From Anabaena azotica FACHB-119 (GTDB lineage: Bacteria > Cyanobacteriota > Cyanobacteriia > Cyanobacteriales > Nostocaceae): a stretch of 49,817 nucleotides of DNA. A program made the position numbers and the translations under genes. The stretch lies in contig NZ_JACJSG010000054.1 in assembly GCF_014697625.1 (NCBI RefSeq), positions 1 to 49,817 on the forward strand. The letters run 5' to 3'. This document shows, piece by piece, positions 1 to 10,100 of the stretch. Every line of letters begins with the position of its first letter. Position 1 is the first letter of the stretch. The notes under the pieces were generated by a model that worked only from the letters and a program-made list of their open reading frames with translations, had not been told where the DNA came from and made no database searches.

Positions 1-78
1 TATTTTGCCGTGTCCGTAGGAGGTGCGCCTTTAGATATCTTAAAGGAGTACATCAGAAATCAACAAAAGCCGTCGTAG
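1..78 (+). mobile_element. 3' end of an IS200/IS605-type transposase gene (partial)
   Basis: Frame 1 is open from the window edge and encodes 25 residues before a TAG at 76-78. The tail contains VGGAPLDILKEYI followed by a short polar end, which resembles the C-terminus of Y1 (HUH) transposases of the IS200/IS605 family. Only this tail is visible, so the catalytic HUH and Tyr residues cannot be checked. The palindrome over the stop codon fits the subterminal hairpin of such elements. It could instead be a stand-alone REP-associated Y1 transposase. Confidence 0.55.
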
Positions 79-86
79 AACGACGG
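70..86. other. Perfect 7-bp hairpin at the transposase 3' end
   Basis: CCGTCGT and ACGACGG pair around an AGA loop and overlap the stop codon of the preceding frame. Subterminal hairpins of this kind are the recognition structures of IS200/IS605 elements; without a T-run it is less likely to be a terminator. The rest of the gap up to 282 holds only short degenerate direct repeats (TCATTAG and CAACTGT types) and no gene. Confidence 0.45.
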
Positions 87-282
87 GGCTTGTATCCCAT
101 TCTTTTGGTCATTGGTCATTAGTCATTAGACTCAGTACTCATGACTCAGCATTAAACTGTCAACTGTCAACTCATCTTCCCATAGGTGAATTGATATTTT
201 TTGCAATCTGACTGACATCTGGTCAACTGTTGGGAAAAACTTGATAATCTAAAATCCAGCATCTAAATTTTATATAAGAATA

Positions 283-1323
283 ATGCGGGCGTTATTATCT
301 GGGTATTACGGTAAAGGAAATGGTGGTGACGAAGCTTTGTTGGCAACGCTTCTGCAAATGTTACCATCTCATGTTACGCCTGTGGTGCTGTCTGGCAATC
401 CAGGGGAAACTAGCGATCGCTATGGTGTAGAATCCCATAATCGTATGGCTTTTTTGCCTGTGCTGCAAGCTTTGCGTTCTTGTGATGTTTTTATTTGGGG
501 CGGGGGAAGTTTAATTCAGGATGTTACTAGCACCATTAGCCCTTTATATTATGGGGGGTTGATGGGGTTGGCGCAGAGGATGGGTTTAAAAACTGTGGCT
601 TGGGCGCAAGGTATCGGCCCTTTGGTACGTCCTCAAACTCGCTGGTTAGCAAGGCAAAATTTTACTGGTTGTACTCAAGTTAGTGTACGCGATCGCGCTA
701 GTGCGGCGTTATTATCTGATTGGCAAGTTCCCCACATCCTCGCACCTGATCCTGTGTGGGCGCTACAGGCTAAACCGTTACCAGAACTTGCTGATTTACC
801 TACGCCGAGAATTGCTGTAACTTTAAGAAACCATCCCCAATTAACGCCAGCAAGATTGGCTAATTTGACTCAAGCTTTGGTATCTCTGCAAAAATCTACC
901 CAAGCCTTTATTTTATTACTGCCATTTCAAAAAAGTGAAGATTTACCCATAGCGGAGGCGATACAACCGCAGTTAAAGGATGTGAGTCAGATTTTGTGTC
1001 TAGAAGATCCGCAGATTTTAAAAGGCGTTTTTACTGGTGTGGAAATGGCGATCGGTATGAGGTTGCACTGTTTAATTATGGCAGCTAGTGAAGGTTGTCG
1101 CTGTTTTGCCCTGAGTTATGACCCCAAGATAAATCGTTTAATGGAAGATTTGGCTATACCAGGATGGGATTTAGTAGACATACCAGATGATGTAAATCTA
1201 ATTACGCAAACTTGGCTGGAATATTACAATCATGGTCAACCTTTATCATCTGAGAAAATACAGTCTTTGGTTAATGGCGCTTTCATGCACCGCCAATTGT
1301 TGCAGGAAGTAATGAGTTATTAA
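283..1323 (+). CDS. csaB: Polysaccharide pyruvyl transferase CsaB
   Basis: The 346-residue protein starts with SGYYGKGNGGDEALL, the glycine-rich start of the CsaB/polysaccharide pyruvyl transferase family, and has the later GGGSLIQD and GMRLHCLIMA motifs. Family members transfer a ketal pyruvate from phosphoenolpyruvate to cell-wall or exopolysaccharide sugars, which in bacteria anchors S-layer proteins; the cyanobacterial substrate is not established here. The length is usual for the family and the protein is cytoplasmic, with no signal peptide. The ATG at 283 follows an AT-rich leader without a strong Shine-Dalgarno sequence. It looks monocistronic: about 430 bp with a mobile repeat follow before the next gene. 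Confidence 0.9.
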   Translation: MRALLSGYYGKGNGGDEALLATLLQMLPSHVTPVVLSGNPGETSDRYGVESHNRMAFLPVLQALRSCDVFIWGGGSLIQDVTSTISPLYYGGLMGLAQRMGLKTVAWAQGIGPLVRPQTRWLARQNFTGCTQVSVRDRASAALLSDWQVPHILAPDPVWALQAKPLPELADLPTPRIAVTLRNHPQLTPARLANLTQALVSLQKSTQAFILLLPFQKSEDLPIAEAIQPQLKDVSQILCLEDPQILKGVFTGVEMAIGMRLHCLIMAASEGCRCFALSYDPKINRLMEDLAIPGWDLVDIPDDVNLITQTWLEYYNHGQPLSSEKIQSLVNGAFMHRQLLQEVMSY

Positions 1324-1452
1324 TCTTGATTTTTGCACAAAAGCTGATGTGGGAATCCAAGTTTAATTTTGTTTCAGTATCTGTAGTATCTTTAGGTTGG
1401 GCAGTGCAGCGCCACAACCACGATACCTTCAAAAATCAACTATAAATCCTAT

Positions 1453-1597
1453 CTAACTTTTCACGGGATCTGGAAAACCCCTCTCCAAACCTCTCCCCTA
1501 CCAGGAGAGAGGCTTTGATTTCTCCCCCTTACCTAGTAGGGAAGGGGGCTGGGGGGTTAGGTCTGGCGGAGTGCTTTTCCACATGATGTGAAAAGTC
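1453..1597. repeat. MITE-like dispersed repeat, copy 1 (CTAACTTTTCAC ends)
   Basis: The element begins CTAACTTTTCACG and ends GTGAAAAGTC, giving short inverted ends. Inside are two strong hairpins built from CTCTCC/GGAGAG and CCCCCTT/AAGGGGG. A second copy lies inverted at 6797-6943 with the same internal hairpins. It carries no reading frame and fits the non-autonomous repeats common in Nostoc genomes. Confidence 0.75.
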
Positions 1598-1755
1598 AAA
1601 AATCCTATAAATGACATAAGATATTATCCGCTTTAACATCATGAGATAGTATTATCCTGTTGGGATATTCAGCAATTACTCGGTTATTTTTTACCTGGGA
1701 ATCAGTTAAAAATATACAGTCACTATGATGTTTTTTGCTGAGAAAAATATTGAAT

Positions 1756-2415
1756 ATGTCAATAAAAAATATATCTCAAACTAAAACTCGCTTCCTTTTA
1801 GCTTTGTGGGATCTGGGAGGAACGCAGCAGGAGGTGAAGAGAAGCCAAGTAATAAAGCGTATTGTCCCCAAGGGTAAGAAGGTAGCAGATTATCAACCTG
1901 TTTTTGAAGAATTGCAGCAACAGCAAGCCATAAATATTTCCAAAACTGGTTACTCCATAGCATCACCCAAGGGTTTAGAGGTATTGGGTGAGGGTTTGAG
2001 AAGTTCTGAGTTTAGATTTGATGGAACTATTGTTGGTACTTGGACTGCAAATGCACTATTGAAGTGGATTAATGGAATCACTAGCAGTATAGTTAGTACA
2101 TCTGCACCAGTTCAAGCTAGTAAAAGTGCGATCGCTTCCTACGAGGAATTTGAGTCAGTAGTGCTGGAAGTGTATGACAAGTTGAATTATGAATACAATT
2201 TTAATGATTTAGTACCAATTTATCGGATTAGAAGACAAGTAGGCGATCGCACAAGTCGTACAAATTTTAATGATTGGCTGCTAGAAATGCAAGCTAACGA
2301 TATTTTGCAACTACAAGGCGGAAGTGTAGAAGATAGCGCACCAGACAAGATAGAAGATTCCATTACCACAGTGTTAGATGGTTTACGCTGCTACGCAAGA
2401 CTTTTGAAAGCATAA
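1756..2415 (+). CDS. Small protein, first gene of an ATPase/nuclease operon
   Basis: The 219-residue product is not assigned to a family. An upstream TTG at 1735 is in frame, but the ATG at 1756 (MSIKNISQTK) is the more natural start. Residues about 1-75 look like a winged-helix fold: a short helix with LLALWDLGG, a charged segment, then an alternation ending GYSIASPKGLEVL, which resembles the recognition-helix and wing region of DNA-binding domains. The C-terminal half is mixed and hydrophilic. It lies 44 bp upstream of the P-loop ATPase, on the same strand, so co-transcription is likely. A role as a DNA-binding specificity subunit or regulator of the module is an inference from fold impression and position only. 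Confidence 0.6.
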   Translation: MSIKNISQTKTRFLLALWDLGGTQQEVKRSQVIKRIVPKGKKVADYQPVFEELQQQQAINISKTGYSIASPKGLEVLGEGLRSSEFRFDGTIVGTWTANALLKWINGITSSIVSTSAPVQASKSAIASYEEFESVVLEVYDKLNYEYNFNDLVPIYRIRRQVGDRTSRTNFNDWLLEMQANDILQLQGGSVEDSAPDKIEDSITTVLDGLRCYARLLKA

Positions 2416-2459
2416 ATACTTTTGTACTCCTCACTAGATAAACATTTTATTACTAGACC

Positions 2460-4322
2460 ATGATTGCTACCACATCTACCATTGATGAACTAATTAGAAA
2501 TAAAAACCCATTTGCAGGGCATATTGTTGTCAGACCGCAACAAATATGGGGCAAAAGTTATCCTGATGTTCCCTCAATTAATGCTCATGCTTCTGATGCA
2601 GTATTTCATGCAGTTGAACAAATTCGCCAAGGAAAACGCGAGACTGTAGGCATTACAATAACTGCTGAAAAAGGGTTAGGTAAAAGTCATGTTATTAGCC
2701 GTGTTCGTCATCGCTTACAGAAAGAAGGTCATACTTTATTTATTTATATGGGTAAGTATGATGATCTAAATCAGATTAAGTCCAAATTTCTAGAAAATGT
2801 TGTTTCTAGCCTGAGAGCTTTTGGAAGTCAAGATGTAATGCAGTGGCAAGAAATAGCTGCAGCTTTAATAAATGATGCTAAAAAATTTAGCTATACACCA
2901 AAGCAATATACTACCACTTTATACCCAAATTGGTTAAAAAAATACTCAACCAGAACAATTGATAGCTTAACTGAAGCCGTCCTAAAAATTAAGCCTGAGA
3001 TTACTAACCCTTATATAGTTAGAGCGATTTTATGGACACTTTCTACAACACACGCTCTCTATGCAACTCACTGGCTATCAGGTTTAGAAATAACACAAGC
3101 ACAAGCTGATGCACTGGGTTTACCAAATTCTAAAAATGAAAATAAAGAGACTGAGGCATTAAGTTATGTACGCCAAATATTAGATATAACTAGCCATTAT
3201 AGAGTTCCAGTAATTTGCTTTGATGAATTAGATTTTGCCGATATTTCTGATACAGGCTTTACAGCACCACAAGTTGTTGCCACCTTAGCAAAAGATTTAT
3301 ACAACAGCCTCCAACGTGGTATTTTACTACTAGCAATGTATCCTGAAACTTGGAATGAGCAAATTAGGTCATTACCACAAGCTGAAGCAGTTATGGATAG
3401 ATTAGTAAGCGAACAAGCTAATAGGCAACCAATTACGTTGAATTATCTCAATTCTGATGATATTTTTGCTCTTGTTCAAACATGGTTAAAAGATTTTTAT
3501 GAAGAGAATCAGCAAATTCCACCTCATCCTCTTTACCCATTTGATGAAAGTAAACTTAAGGAGCTTGGGAAAGGAAGACCGACATTAAGAGCAGTCATAA
3601 AATGGTGTGCAGACAATTTTGTACTTCCTCCAGATGTGATACCACCACCACATCCTGTTAAAGTATATTTCGATAATGAATTAGCCAATGTAGAATCTTC
3701 CATTGATTCATTAATGGAGGAAAGCGGAACTATTGCTGATGCTCTTTGGCTGGCTTTTAACAGTTTAATAGGTAAAACTTTAGAGGGAGTAACTATTGCA
3801 AAAATTGAAGAAATCGAAGCTAGCGCAGCAGACCAAGGTTTTATTGATTTCAGAATTGTTAGTAACAGAAGAAGAGTTAAGATTGGTGTAAGTGTAGTTC
3901 AAAAAGATGGTAGATTTATAGGGGCTGCATTAGATAGACTAATTGATTACAGAAGATTTGATATAACTCGTGGTTGCTTAGTCCGTTCTAAACGTATTAA
4001 TCCAGGTGCAGCATTAGCTAGAGAACGTTTGAGAATACTGTTGCAAGAAAAGGGTGGCGAATGGGTTGGCTTGCAAGCTAAAGATATTACACCTCTTTTA
4101 GCTATCTATTTCGTTTGGCATAATAGTGAAACTTATGAACTCACAGAGCAACAGATATTTGAGTTTATTGAGCAGCAACAACTAGCAATTAATAATCCTT
4201 TGATTCGGGAAATCCTCAGCGATCCTTCTGGACAAGAACCTGATAATTTGACTGATGACGATTTGCCTATGAGAATACCTCAAAGCAATTCTAACCTCGA
4301 TAAAATTGAACTAACCCTATAG
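2460..4322 (+). CDS. P-loop ATPase of a putative defence module
   Basis: The 620-residue protein has a Walker A motif AEKGLGKS at residues 69-76 and a Walker B motif ICFDELD with D255-E256, so it is a P-loop/AAA-type ATPase. An FxGHIVVRPQQIW segment near residue 18 precedes the ATPase core. The C-terminal part (about residues 420-620) looks like an alpha/beta domain, including DFRIVSNRRRVKIGVSVV, that may bind or sense nucleic acid; no catalytic motif is evident there. The 44-bp and 10-bp gaps to its neighbours point to an operon with the small first gene and the nuclease. The combination recalls ATP-dependent restriction systems, but I do not recognise a named system. Confidence is high for the ATPase and low for the biological role. 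Confidence 0.8.
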   Translation: MIATTSTIDELIRNKNPFAGHIVVRPQQIWGKSYPDVPSINAHASDAVFHAVEQIRQGKRETVGITITAEKGLGKSHVISRVRHRLQKEGHTLFIYMGKYDDLNQIKSKFLENVVSSLRAFGSQDVMQWQEIAAALINDAKKFSYTPKQYTTTLYPNWLKKYSTRTIDSLTEAVLKIKPEITNPYIVRAILWTLSTTHALYATHWLSGLEITQAQADALGLPNSKNENKETEALSYVRQILDITSHYRVPVICFDELDFADISDTGFTAPQVVATLAKDLYNSLQRGILLLAMYPETWNEQIRSLPQAEAVMDRLVSEQANRQPITLNYLNSDDIFALVQTWLKDFYEENQQIPPHPLYPFDESKLKELGKGRPTLRAVIKWCADNFVLPPDVIPPPHPVKVYFDNELANVESSIDSLMEESGTIADALWLAFNSLIGKTLEGVTIAKIEEIEASAADQGFIDFRIVSNRRRVKIGVSVVQKDGRFIGAALDRLIDYRRFDITRGCLVRSKRINPGAALARERLRILLQEKGGEWVGLQAKDITPLLAIYFVWHNSETYELTEQQIFEFIEQQQLAINNPLIREILSDPSGQEPDNLTDDDLPMRIPQSNSNLDKIELTL

Positions 4323-4332
4323 CTAATTACAA

Positions 4333-5802
4333 ATGAGTCAGCTGTTTTCAATTCCAACAGCATTGTATTTACCTGCCCCTGAGATTGAAGCTTTAATACA
4401 GGGGCTAACAATTGCAGCTATGCCCAGAATGTTTATTCGTCCTGGGCAGAGATTTGCTTTGTGTCCAGCAGATAGTCTACAGAGTTTACTACCATTTGAG
4501 AAGTATTACAATGCCAATGTTTTACCTATAGCAAAGTTAGATAATAAATCATCTATTATCAAGGCTTGGGCTAAATGTGAACTTTGCCAAATCCTAGATG
4601 CAACTAAATCACTGGATATTTTATCTAAATTAACAATATTTTCTTTAGAAGCTTTAAAAGAAACAATTGAGCAACAACAGCATATTTTCCTTGCTTACTT
4701 ACGTGTCTATAATTTAGATAAGCATCAACAATTAACAATTAATGCCAATGTTCAGGATAAAACAGGCAGATTTGTTGCTTTACCAACATCTATAAGAGTA
4801 ACTGAAGAATCACCACTATTAAGCGATCGCATCTTCGCCCAACGCAAAAACCAATTAGAGAAACTAGAACTACCACAGCATATTGAATTACAAGAATTGC
4901 AGAGTGCGTTGGCTGCCATTGCCATCAATAACCCAGCAGCTAAAAAGTTAGATGATGATATAAAAGTATTTTTAGGTTGGACTAGTATCCAAAAGATTGA
5001 GTCACCTAACCCTGATTTAGCTTGGATTAAGGATATTGCAGCATTAGGCGATCGCAGTATAGAACTAGATGAGAAAAAAAGCAACTACCAAGCTGGTACA
5101 GATTTTGAAAATATCGCCCGTCAGAGTCTAGAGTTTTTAGGATTTAAGGTTGAAAGTGCTTATAAAGGTGGGGCTGGAGGCTTAGATTTATACTGTTCGC
5201 AACCTTATTCTCTAGTTTGTGAGTGTAAGGCGGGTAAACTTATTCCTAGTCGTACTGTTGAAGAATTACTAAAGTTAGGTGGAATGCACTTAGGGAAAAC
5301 TCAAGTATTAAGTTCAGCTAAATTAGTAATTGGCCCTGGTAATCCTTCATCAGATACAATTAAATCTGCTAAAGAATGGGAAGTGAGTATTATTAATGCT
5401 ATGACTTTACAAAAATTAGTTGAGTTAAAAGCCAAATATCCGGGCGCAATCAACTTAGTTGAATTACAAAAATATTTAGCACCAGGACAAATAGATTATA
5501 AAATTGAAGAATATATTGATAAAACTGAAAAACAGATTCACCTGCGATCGCAAATTATCGCAGCAGTAAAAGAACTATCTGACCAAGATAATGAAAATTC
5601 AACAAATACACATCACAACTTTACTGTGACAGAAATTCGTGTTCATTACAATGCTATACGTAACCCTAAACTCACTGATGAATTAGTTCACGACTTGCTG
5701 ATTGAACTCTCCTCACCATTAACAGGCTATTTAGGTAGAGAAAAAGGGACTGATTGGAAGAGCGATCGCTTTTACTTTCTGCGTGACTTACAAGTACACT
5801 AA
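4333..5802 (+). CDS. PD-(D/E)XK (Mrr-like) nuclease of the same operon
   Basis: The 489-residue protein carries a restriction-endonuclease-like core between about residues 250 and 370: TDFENIARQSLEFLGF, then GGLDLY with D285, then CECKAG with E297 and K299. This spacing is the PD-(D/E)XK signature of Mrr-like and related nucleases, and all three catalytic residues are present. The N-terminal 240 residues and the C-terminal 110 are not recognised and may be specificity or partner-binding domains. It starts 10 bp after the ATPase gene, so the two are likely translated together. A convergent DUF427 gene ends 40 bp downstream. The context suggests an ATPase-driven nuclease acting on foreign DNA; this is inference. 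Confidence 0.75.
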   Translation: MSQLFSIPTALYLPAPEIEALIQGLTIAAMPRMFIRPGQRFALCPADSLQSLLPFEKYYNANVLPIAKLDNKSSIIKAWAKCELCQILDATKSLDILSKLTIFSLEALKETIEQQQHIFLAYLRVYNLDKHQQLTINANVQDKTGRFVALPTSIRVTEESPLLSDRIFAQRKNQLEKLELPQHIELQELQSALAAIAINNPAAKKLDDDIKVFLGWTSIQKIESPNPDLAWIKDIAALGDRSIELDEKKSNYQAGTDFENIARQSLEFLGFKVESAYKGGAGGLDLYCSQPYSLVCECKAGKLIPSRTVEELLKLGGMHLGKTQVLSSAKLVIGPGNPSSDTIKSAKEWEVSIINAMTLQKLVELKAKYPGAINLVELQKYLAPGQIDYKIEEYIDKTEKQIHLRSQIIAAVKELSDQDNENSTNTHHNFTVTEIRVHYNAIRNPKLTDELVHDLLIELSSPLTGYLGREKGTDWKSDRFYFLRDLQVH

Positions 5803-5842
5803 AGATAGCTATTTCTCTACCCAATCCCCAATAGCTATTGTC

Positions 5843-6337
5843 TCACCAGCCCCAACTACCAGGAATACCCTTAAAAGGCCCAACAACATCGCTAGTTATC
5901 CAACCACCGTAAAAGTTTCCTGGTTGTGGTTCCACTTTTTCCCCATCTACATAGCAAACATCCATCAAATGTGCATAAAATGCTACATGATCTTTAATTA
6001 AGGCAAAGTTTGCTGTGGGACTGGGGTAAAACCAAGCTGCATTTTGCACTTCTTTATCTTCTACCCGAATTGTGTAATAACCAGCACGTCCTTTCCACTC
6101 GCAAAAACTCGATTGTGGTGTGAAAACAAGGTATTCCATTTTGATATCTTCGGGGGGAAGATAATAGGAAGGAGGATGGCTAGTTTCTAAAACCCTTTTG
6201 GCGTTGCGGGTATCGGCTATGATGACTCCGTTAAAAATAATTTGGATGTGTTTGCTTGTGTTTTCCAAGCGCGGGGGACGGGGATAGTCCCAAACAGACT
6301 CTTGTCCAGGTTGAGGTTCGATGCGTTGTGGATACAT
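5843..6337 (-). CDS. DUF427 family protein
   Basis: The 164-residue protein matches the DUF427 family: WDYPRPPRLE, then a strand-rich core with IIADTRNAKRVLETSHPPSYY, FCEWKGRAGYYTI and the ending FYGGWITSDVVGPFKG. These proteins are small beta-rich folds of unknown biochemical role, common in cyanobacteria and actinobacteria. The ATG at 6337 (MYPQRIEPQPGQ) is preferred to a TTG nine codons upstream; neither has a clear Shine-Dalgarno sequence. It converges with the nuclease gene, so it is probably an independent transcription unit rather than part of that module. Confidence 0.85.
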   Translation of the reverse strand: MYPQRIEPQPGQESVWDYPRPPRLENTSKHIQIIFNGVIIADTRNAKRVLETSHPPSYYLPPEDIKMEYLVFTPQSSFCEWKGRAGYYTIRVEDKEVQNAAWFYPSPTANFALIKDHVAFYAHLMDVCYVDGEKVEPQPGNFYGGWITSDVVGPFKGIPGSWGW

Positions 6338-6387
6338 AGGAAGTTTCTCGCTTTGTTTCTGCAATTAACTGTAGCTGACAATATTGT

Positions 6388-6494
6388 AGGACTTACGTAA
6401 GTGTGATAATCAAACTAACTGTAGGGTGCGTCAGCCTCAATAATTTCGTACAAATTCAAGGATTTTCCACATCTGACGCACCCTACCCCAAGTG
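6388..6494. repeat. MITE-like repeat with AGGACTTACG end, copy 1
   Basis: The element starts AGGACTTACGTAAGTGTGATAA and contains the internal palindrome GTAGGGTGCGTCAG/CTGACGCACCCTAC. It is the inverted counterpart of the copy at 15654-15776, with nearly identical inner sequence. The far end is degenerate, so the terminal inverted repeat is intact on one side only. The element lies in the 5' region of the DUF427 gene. Confidence 0.75.
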
Positions 6495-6690
6495 CTGTGG
6501 GAGAAAAAAGCGATCGCCGCCAATAAGTTACAGACACCGATAAAATTGACTAACAGTAGAATTATGCTACTTTTAGTCTGGGTGTATCTTCTTAACCATT
6601 AAATAAATTTATGAAAACTATCTTTGTGTAACGTCATACAGCAGGAAAAAGGTAACTTGTAACTCTTAACAGAGTGGAAATTCTGTTTTA

Positions 6691-6791
6691 TAGCAGTAGC
6701 CAGATAGGTGAGGACATAGATAAATCATCAAATCCTTCCAGCAAGCTGCTTGTGAGGCTGTCACCTATCACCTATCACCTGTCACCTACTA
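6691..6791. repeat. MITE-like repeat with TAGCA..AGGTGAGGACA end, copy 1
   Basis: The element runs from TAGCAGTAGCCAGATAGGTG to CACCTACTA and is flanked by TA on each side. The same sequence family occurs at 28500-28593. The right half contains repeats of CACCTATCAC. Together with the repeats at 6388-6494 and 6797-6943 it fills most of the 814-bp gap before the ABC exporter gene. The remaining 6944-7151 is AT-rich, with no gene seen, and presumably holds the exporter promoter. Confidence 0.7.
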
Positions 6792-6796
6792 TATAT

Positions 6797-6943
6797 CTAA
6801 CTTTTCACGTTATGTGGAAAAGTCAACGTCAGACCTAACCCCCCAGCCCCCTTCCCTTGTAGGGAAGGGGGAGAAATCAAAGCCTCTCTCCTTGTAGGAG
6901 AGAGGTTTGGAGAGAGGTCTTCTAGATGCCGTGGAAAGTCAGA
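6797..6943. repeat. MITE-like dispersed repeat, copy 2 (CTAACTTTTCAC ends)
   Basis: This is an inverted copy of the element at 1453-1597. It begins CTAACTTTTCACGTTATGTGG and contains CCCCCAGCCCCCTTCCC paired with GGGAAGGGGGA, and CCTCTCTCC paired with GGAGAGAGG. The right end, GTGGAAAGTC, is slightly degraded. Confidence 0.75.
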
Positions 6944-7151
6944 CTATATATGAGTTTTTCCAGAAAACTTCTCCCTCATTCACCTGCAATCTGCTGTATA
7001 TAAACCTGTTTACAGGTGCGCTGACTTGGCGGTGAATACACAGTAAACATGAAATATTTTATCTTTCATCGAAAGATTAATCACTGAAAGTTTTTAGTTT
7101 GCTAACCTCTAAATTATTCAATATAGAGATAAATATTTAACAGCATCAAAA

Positions 7152-10100
7152 ATGACTTATATCAAGAGCGCTTTTCAAGAGTTTCTTGTCAGCCTAGAGG
7201 GGTTTGACCAACTCCCGGCGACAGAACTAAATCATCTTTTAGAAAAGATACAGCCATTACGCTACCGGATCGGGCAGAAAATTATTAGTAAAGAAAAAAC
7301 GCCAGACCGGATCACAATCATATATGAAGGACAGGTGCGGTTGTTGGGATTTGACCCGCAAACGCAAGTTCCTAATACCCTCCAGTTGCTAAAAAAGGGG
7401 GAAATTATTGGTGAAATTGGGTTGTTGCGTGGTGTGGCTTGTGAAACAGCGATCGCTTCTAGCGATGAAGTGGTAGGTTTAACCTTAAACGCCACTGATT
7501 ATCTACATCTGTTGAAGTCTTATCCAGCCTTTGCTTATGGGCGACAAAACCGAAGCTACATTATCGAGGTTTTTGATGTTTTGAGTTCCCAGTTAGCCGA
7601 GCAAGCTCAAGTAGTAACTAATCTTGACCAAATGGCTATACAAGCTTTGCAAAACGCTAAGGTCGATTATCTCACCCCTGGGCGAAATTTTTACCATCAA
7701 TTAGATAGTGAAAAGGTGTGGTTTGTCAGTGGCGGTACAGTCACAAATTACCCAGTTGGTTCTCGCCTCGACTGTGAAGATGGTAATCGAGTAATTGAGG
7801 TCACAGGGAACAGTCCGGCGCGGTTGATTGGTTTATCACCCTTAGATTTATCATTCCTAGATAGGGATGATCACCAATTTGGTGAACTGGCTGTTAGTGA
7901 TAGCCAGTCAGTGGTTGCAGAAATTATTGATATTCCCTACGCCAGCGAGGAAGAAATTCCCCCATCAACTTCCTCCACCAACTACAATACACAAAAGCAA
8001 AAATTCCCCTTTATCCGGGGTAAGGGAGAATTAAATTCCACATTTGCTTGTTTCCAAATGCTGACCAAGCACCTACAAATTCCGTTCCGTAAAGAAGTGG
8101 TGCGCCGCATTTTAAACGAGCAAATTAAACGTCAAGGTAGCATTTCCTTCCCAGCTTGCGCTTACCTCTCAGAATTAATCGGACTCAAAACCAATCTAGT
8201 AGATTTACCTGCGGCGGCTATTACCCGTGTACCTACCCCTGCATTAGTCCGCTATGGTGATGGTTATGCTGTTTTATATGCAGCCGATGCCAATAAGGTA
8301 GTTTTAGGTGTACCATCCCAAGGCATAGTACGCTGCAAACCCGCGCAAATTATCGAGCATTTAGAAGTTGTCCCAGACAGTTATCCCCCACAAATTAGGG
8401 TGTTGCTGCTGTCTTCCACCAAAGAAACACCACAAGAACGCTTCGGTTTGCGGTGGTTTCTCCCATACCTATCGCGCTATCGGCGAGTTCTCATAGAAGT
8501 TTTTATTGCTTCCTTCTTTGTCCAACTAGCAGCCTTAGCCAATCCTTTAGTCATTCAGCTAATTATTGATAAAGTCATCGTCCAAAATAGTATCAGTACG
8601 CTGAATATTTTGGGGGTTTTGCTGTTAGTTGTCGGCGTGTTTGAAGCAGTCCTCACCACCTTAAGAACTTATTTATTTGTTGATACTACCAACCGCATTG
8701 ATATGGGTTTGGGGTCACAAATTATTGACCACTTACTCAGGCTACCCCTACGCTACTTTGAAAAGCGCCCCGTGGGTGAACTCGCCACCCGCATCAACGA
8801 ATTAGAAAATATTCGCTCCTTTCTCACAGGTACAGCATTAACAGTAGGGTTAGATGCCGTCTTCTCGGTAGTGTATATTGTCGTCATGCTATTTTATAGC
8901 TGGCAACTCACCTTAGTCGGCTTAGGGACGATACCCATATTTGTCATCATCACCCTCATTGCATCGCCGACTGTGAGTAGACAGTTACGTTCCAAAGCCG
9001 AACGCAACTCAGAAACCCAATCATATTTAGTTGAGGTGATGTCGGGTATTCAGACAGTAAAAGCGCAGAACATCGAACTGCGATCGCGCTTTTCTTGGCA
9101 AGAGCGGTATGCTCGATATGTAGCATCTGGTTTTAAAACCGTTGTCACCTCCACCCTAGCTAACTCCACTAGTCAATTCCTCAACAAACTCAGCAGCTTA
9201 CTCGTGTTGTGGGTGGGTGCTTATCTGGTATTGGAAGGTGACTTGACTTTAGGGGAATTAATCGCCTTTAGAATTATTTCAGGTTATGTCACCAGCCCAA
9301 TTTTACGTTTAGCGCAACTATGGCAAAGTTTCCAAGAAACAGCTTTATCCTTGGAACGATTGAGTGATATTGTTGATACACCCCAAGAAGCCGAAATCGA
9401 TCGCTACAATATCCCCCTTCCAGAGATTCAAGGGTCTGTCAAATATGAGAACATCTCCTTCAGATTTGCCCAAAGCGGCCCCTTGCAACTATCCAACGTT
9501 AATGTAGAAATACCAGTCGGTAAATTTGTCGGTATAGTCGGACAAAGCGGTTCCGGTAAAAGTACGATGATGAAATTACTGCTGCGCTTGTATGACGTAG
9601 AAGCCGGGAGAATTTTGATTGATGGGTACGACATTTCCAAAGTCGAACTCTACTCATTGCGGCGACAAATTGGTGTAGTACCGCAAGAAACCCTGTTATT
9701 TGACGGGACAGTGCAAGAAAATATTGCTCTCACAAACCCCGATGCTAGCACCGAAGAAATCATCGAAGCGGCGAGAATTGCTGCTGCCCACGAGTTTATT
9801 ATGAGCTTACCTAACGGTTATAATACCCGTGTCGGCGAACGTGGTGCTGGGCTTTCTGGGGGACAAAGACAAAGAATTGCGATCGCCCGTTCTATTCTCC
9901 AAAGACCAAAATTACTAGTATTAGACGAAGCCACCAGTGCCTTAGACTATCCCACAGAAAGACAAGTTTGCTTAAACTTAGCCCAAGCCTTTCGCGGTAA
10001 CACAGTCTTCTTTATCACCCACCGCCTCAACACCGTCAGTCATGCAGATATCATCATCGTCATGGACAGTGGGAAAGTCATAGAACAAGGAAGTCACCAA

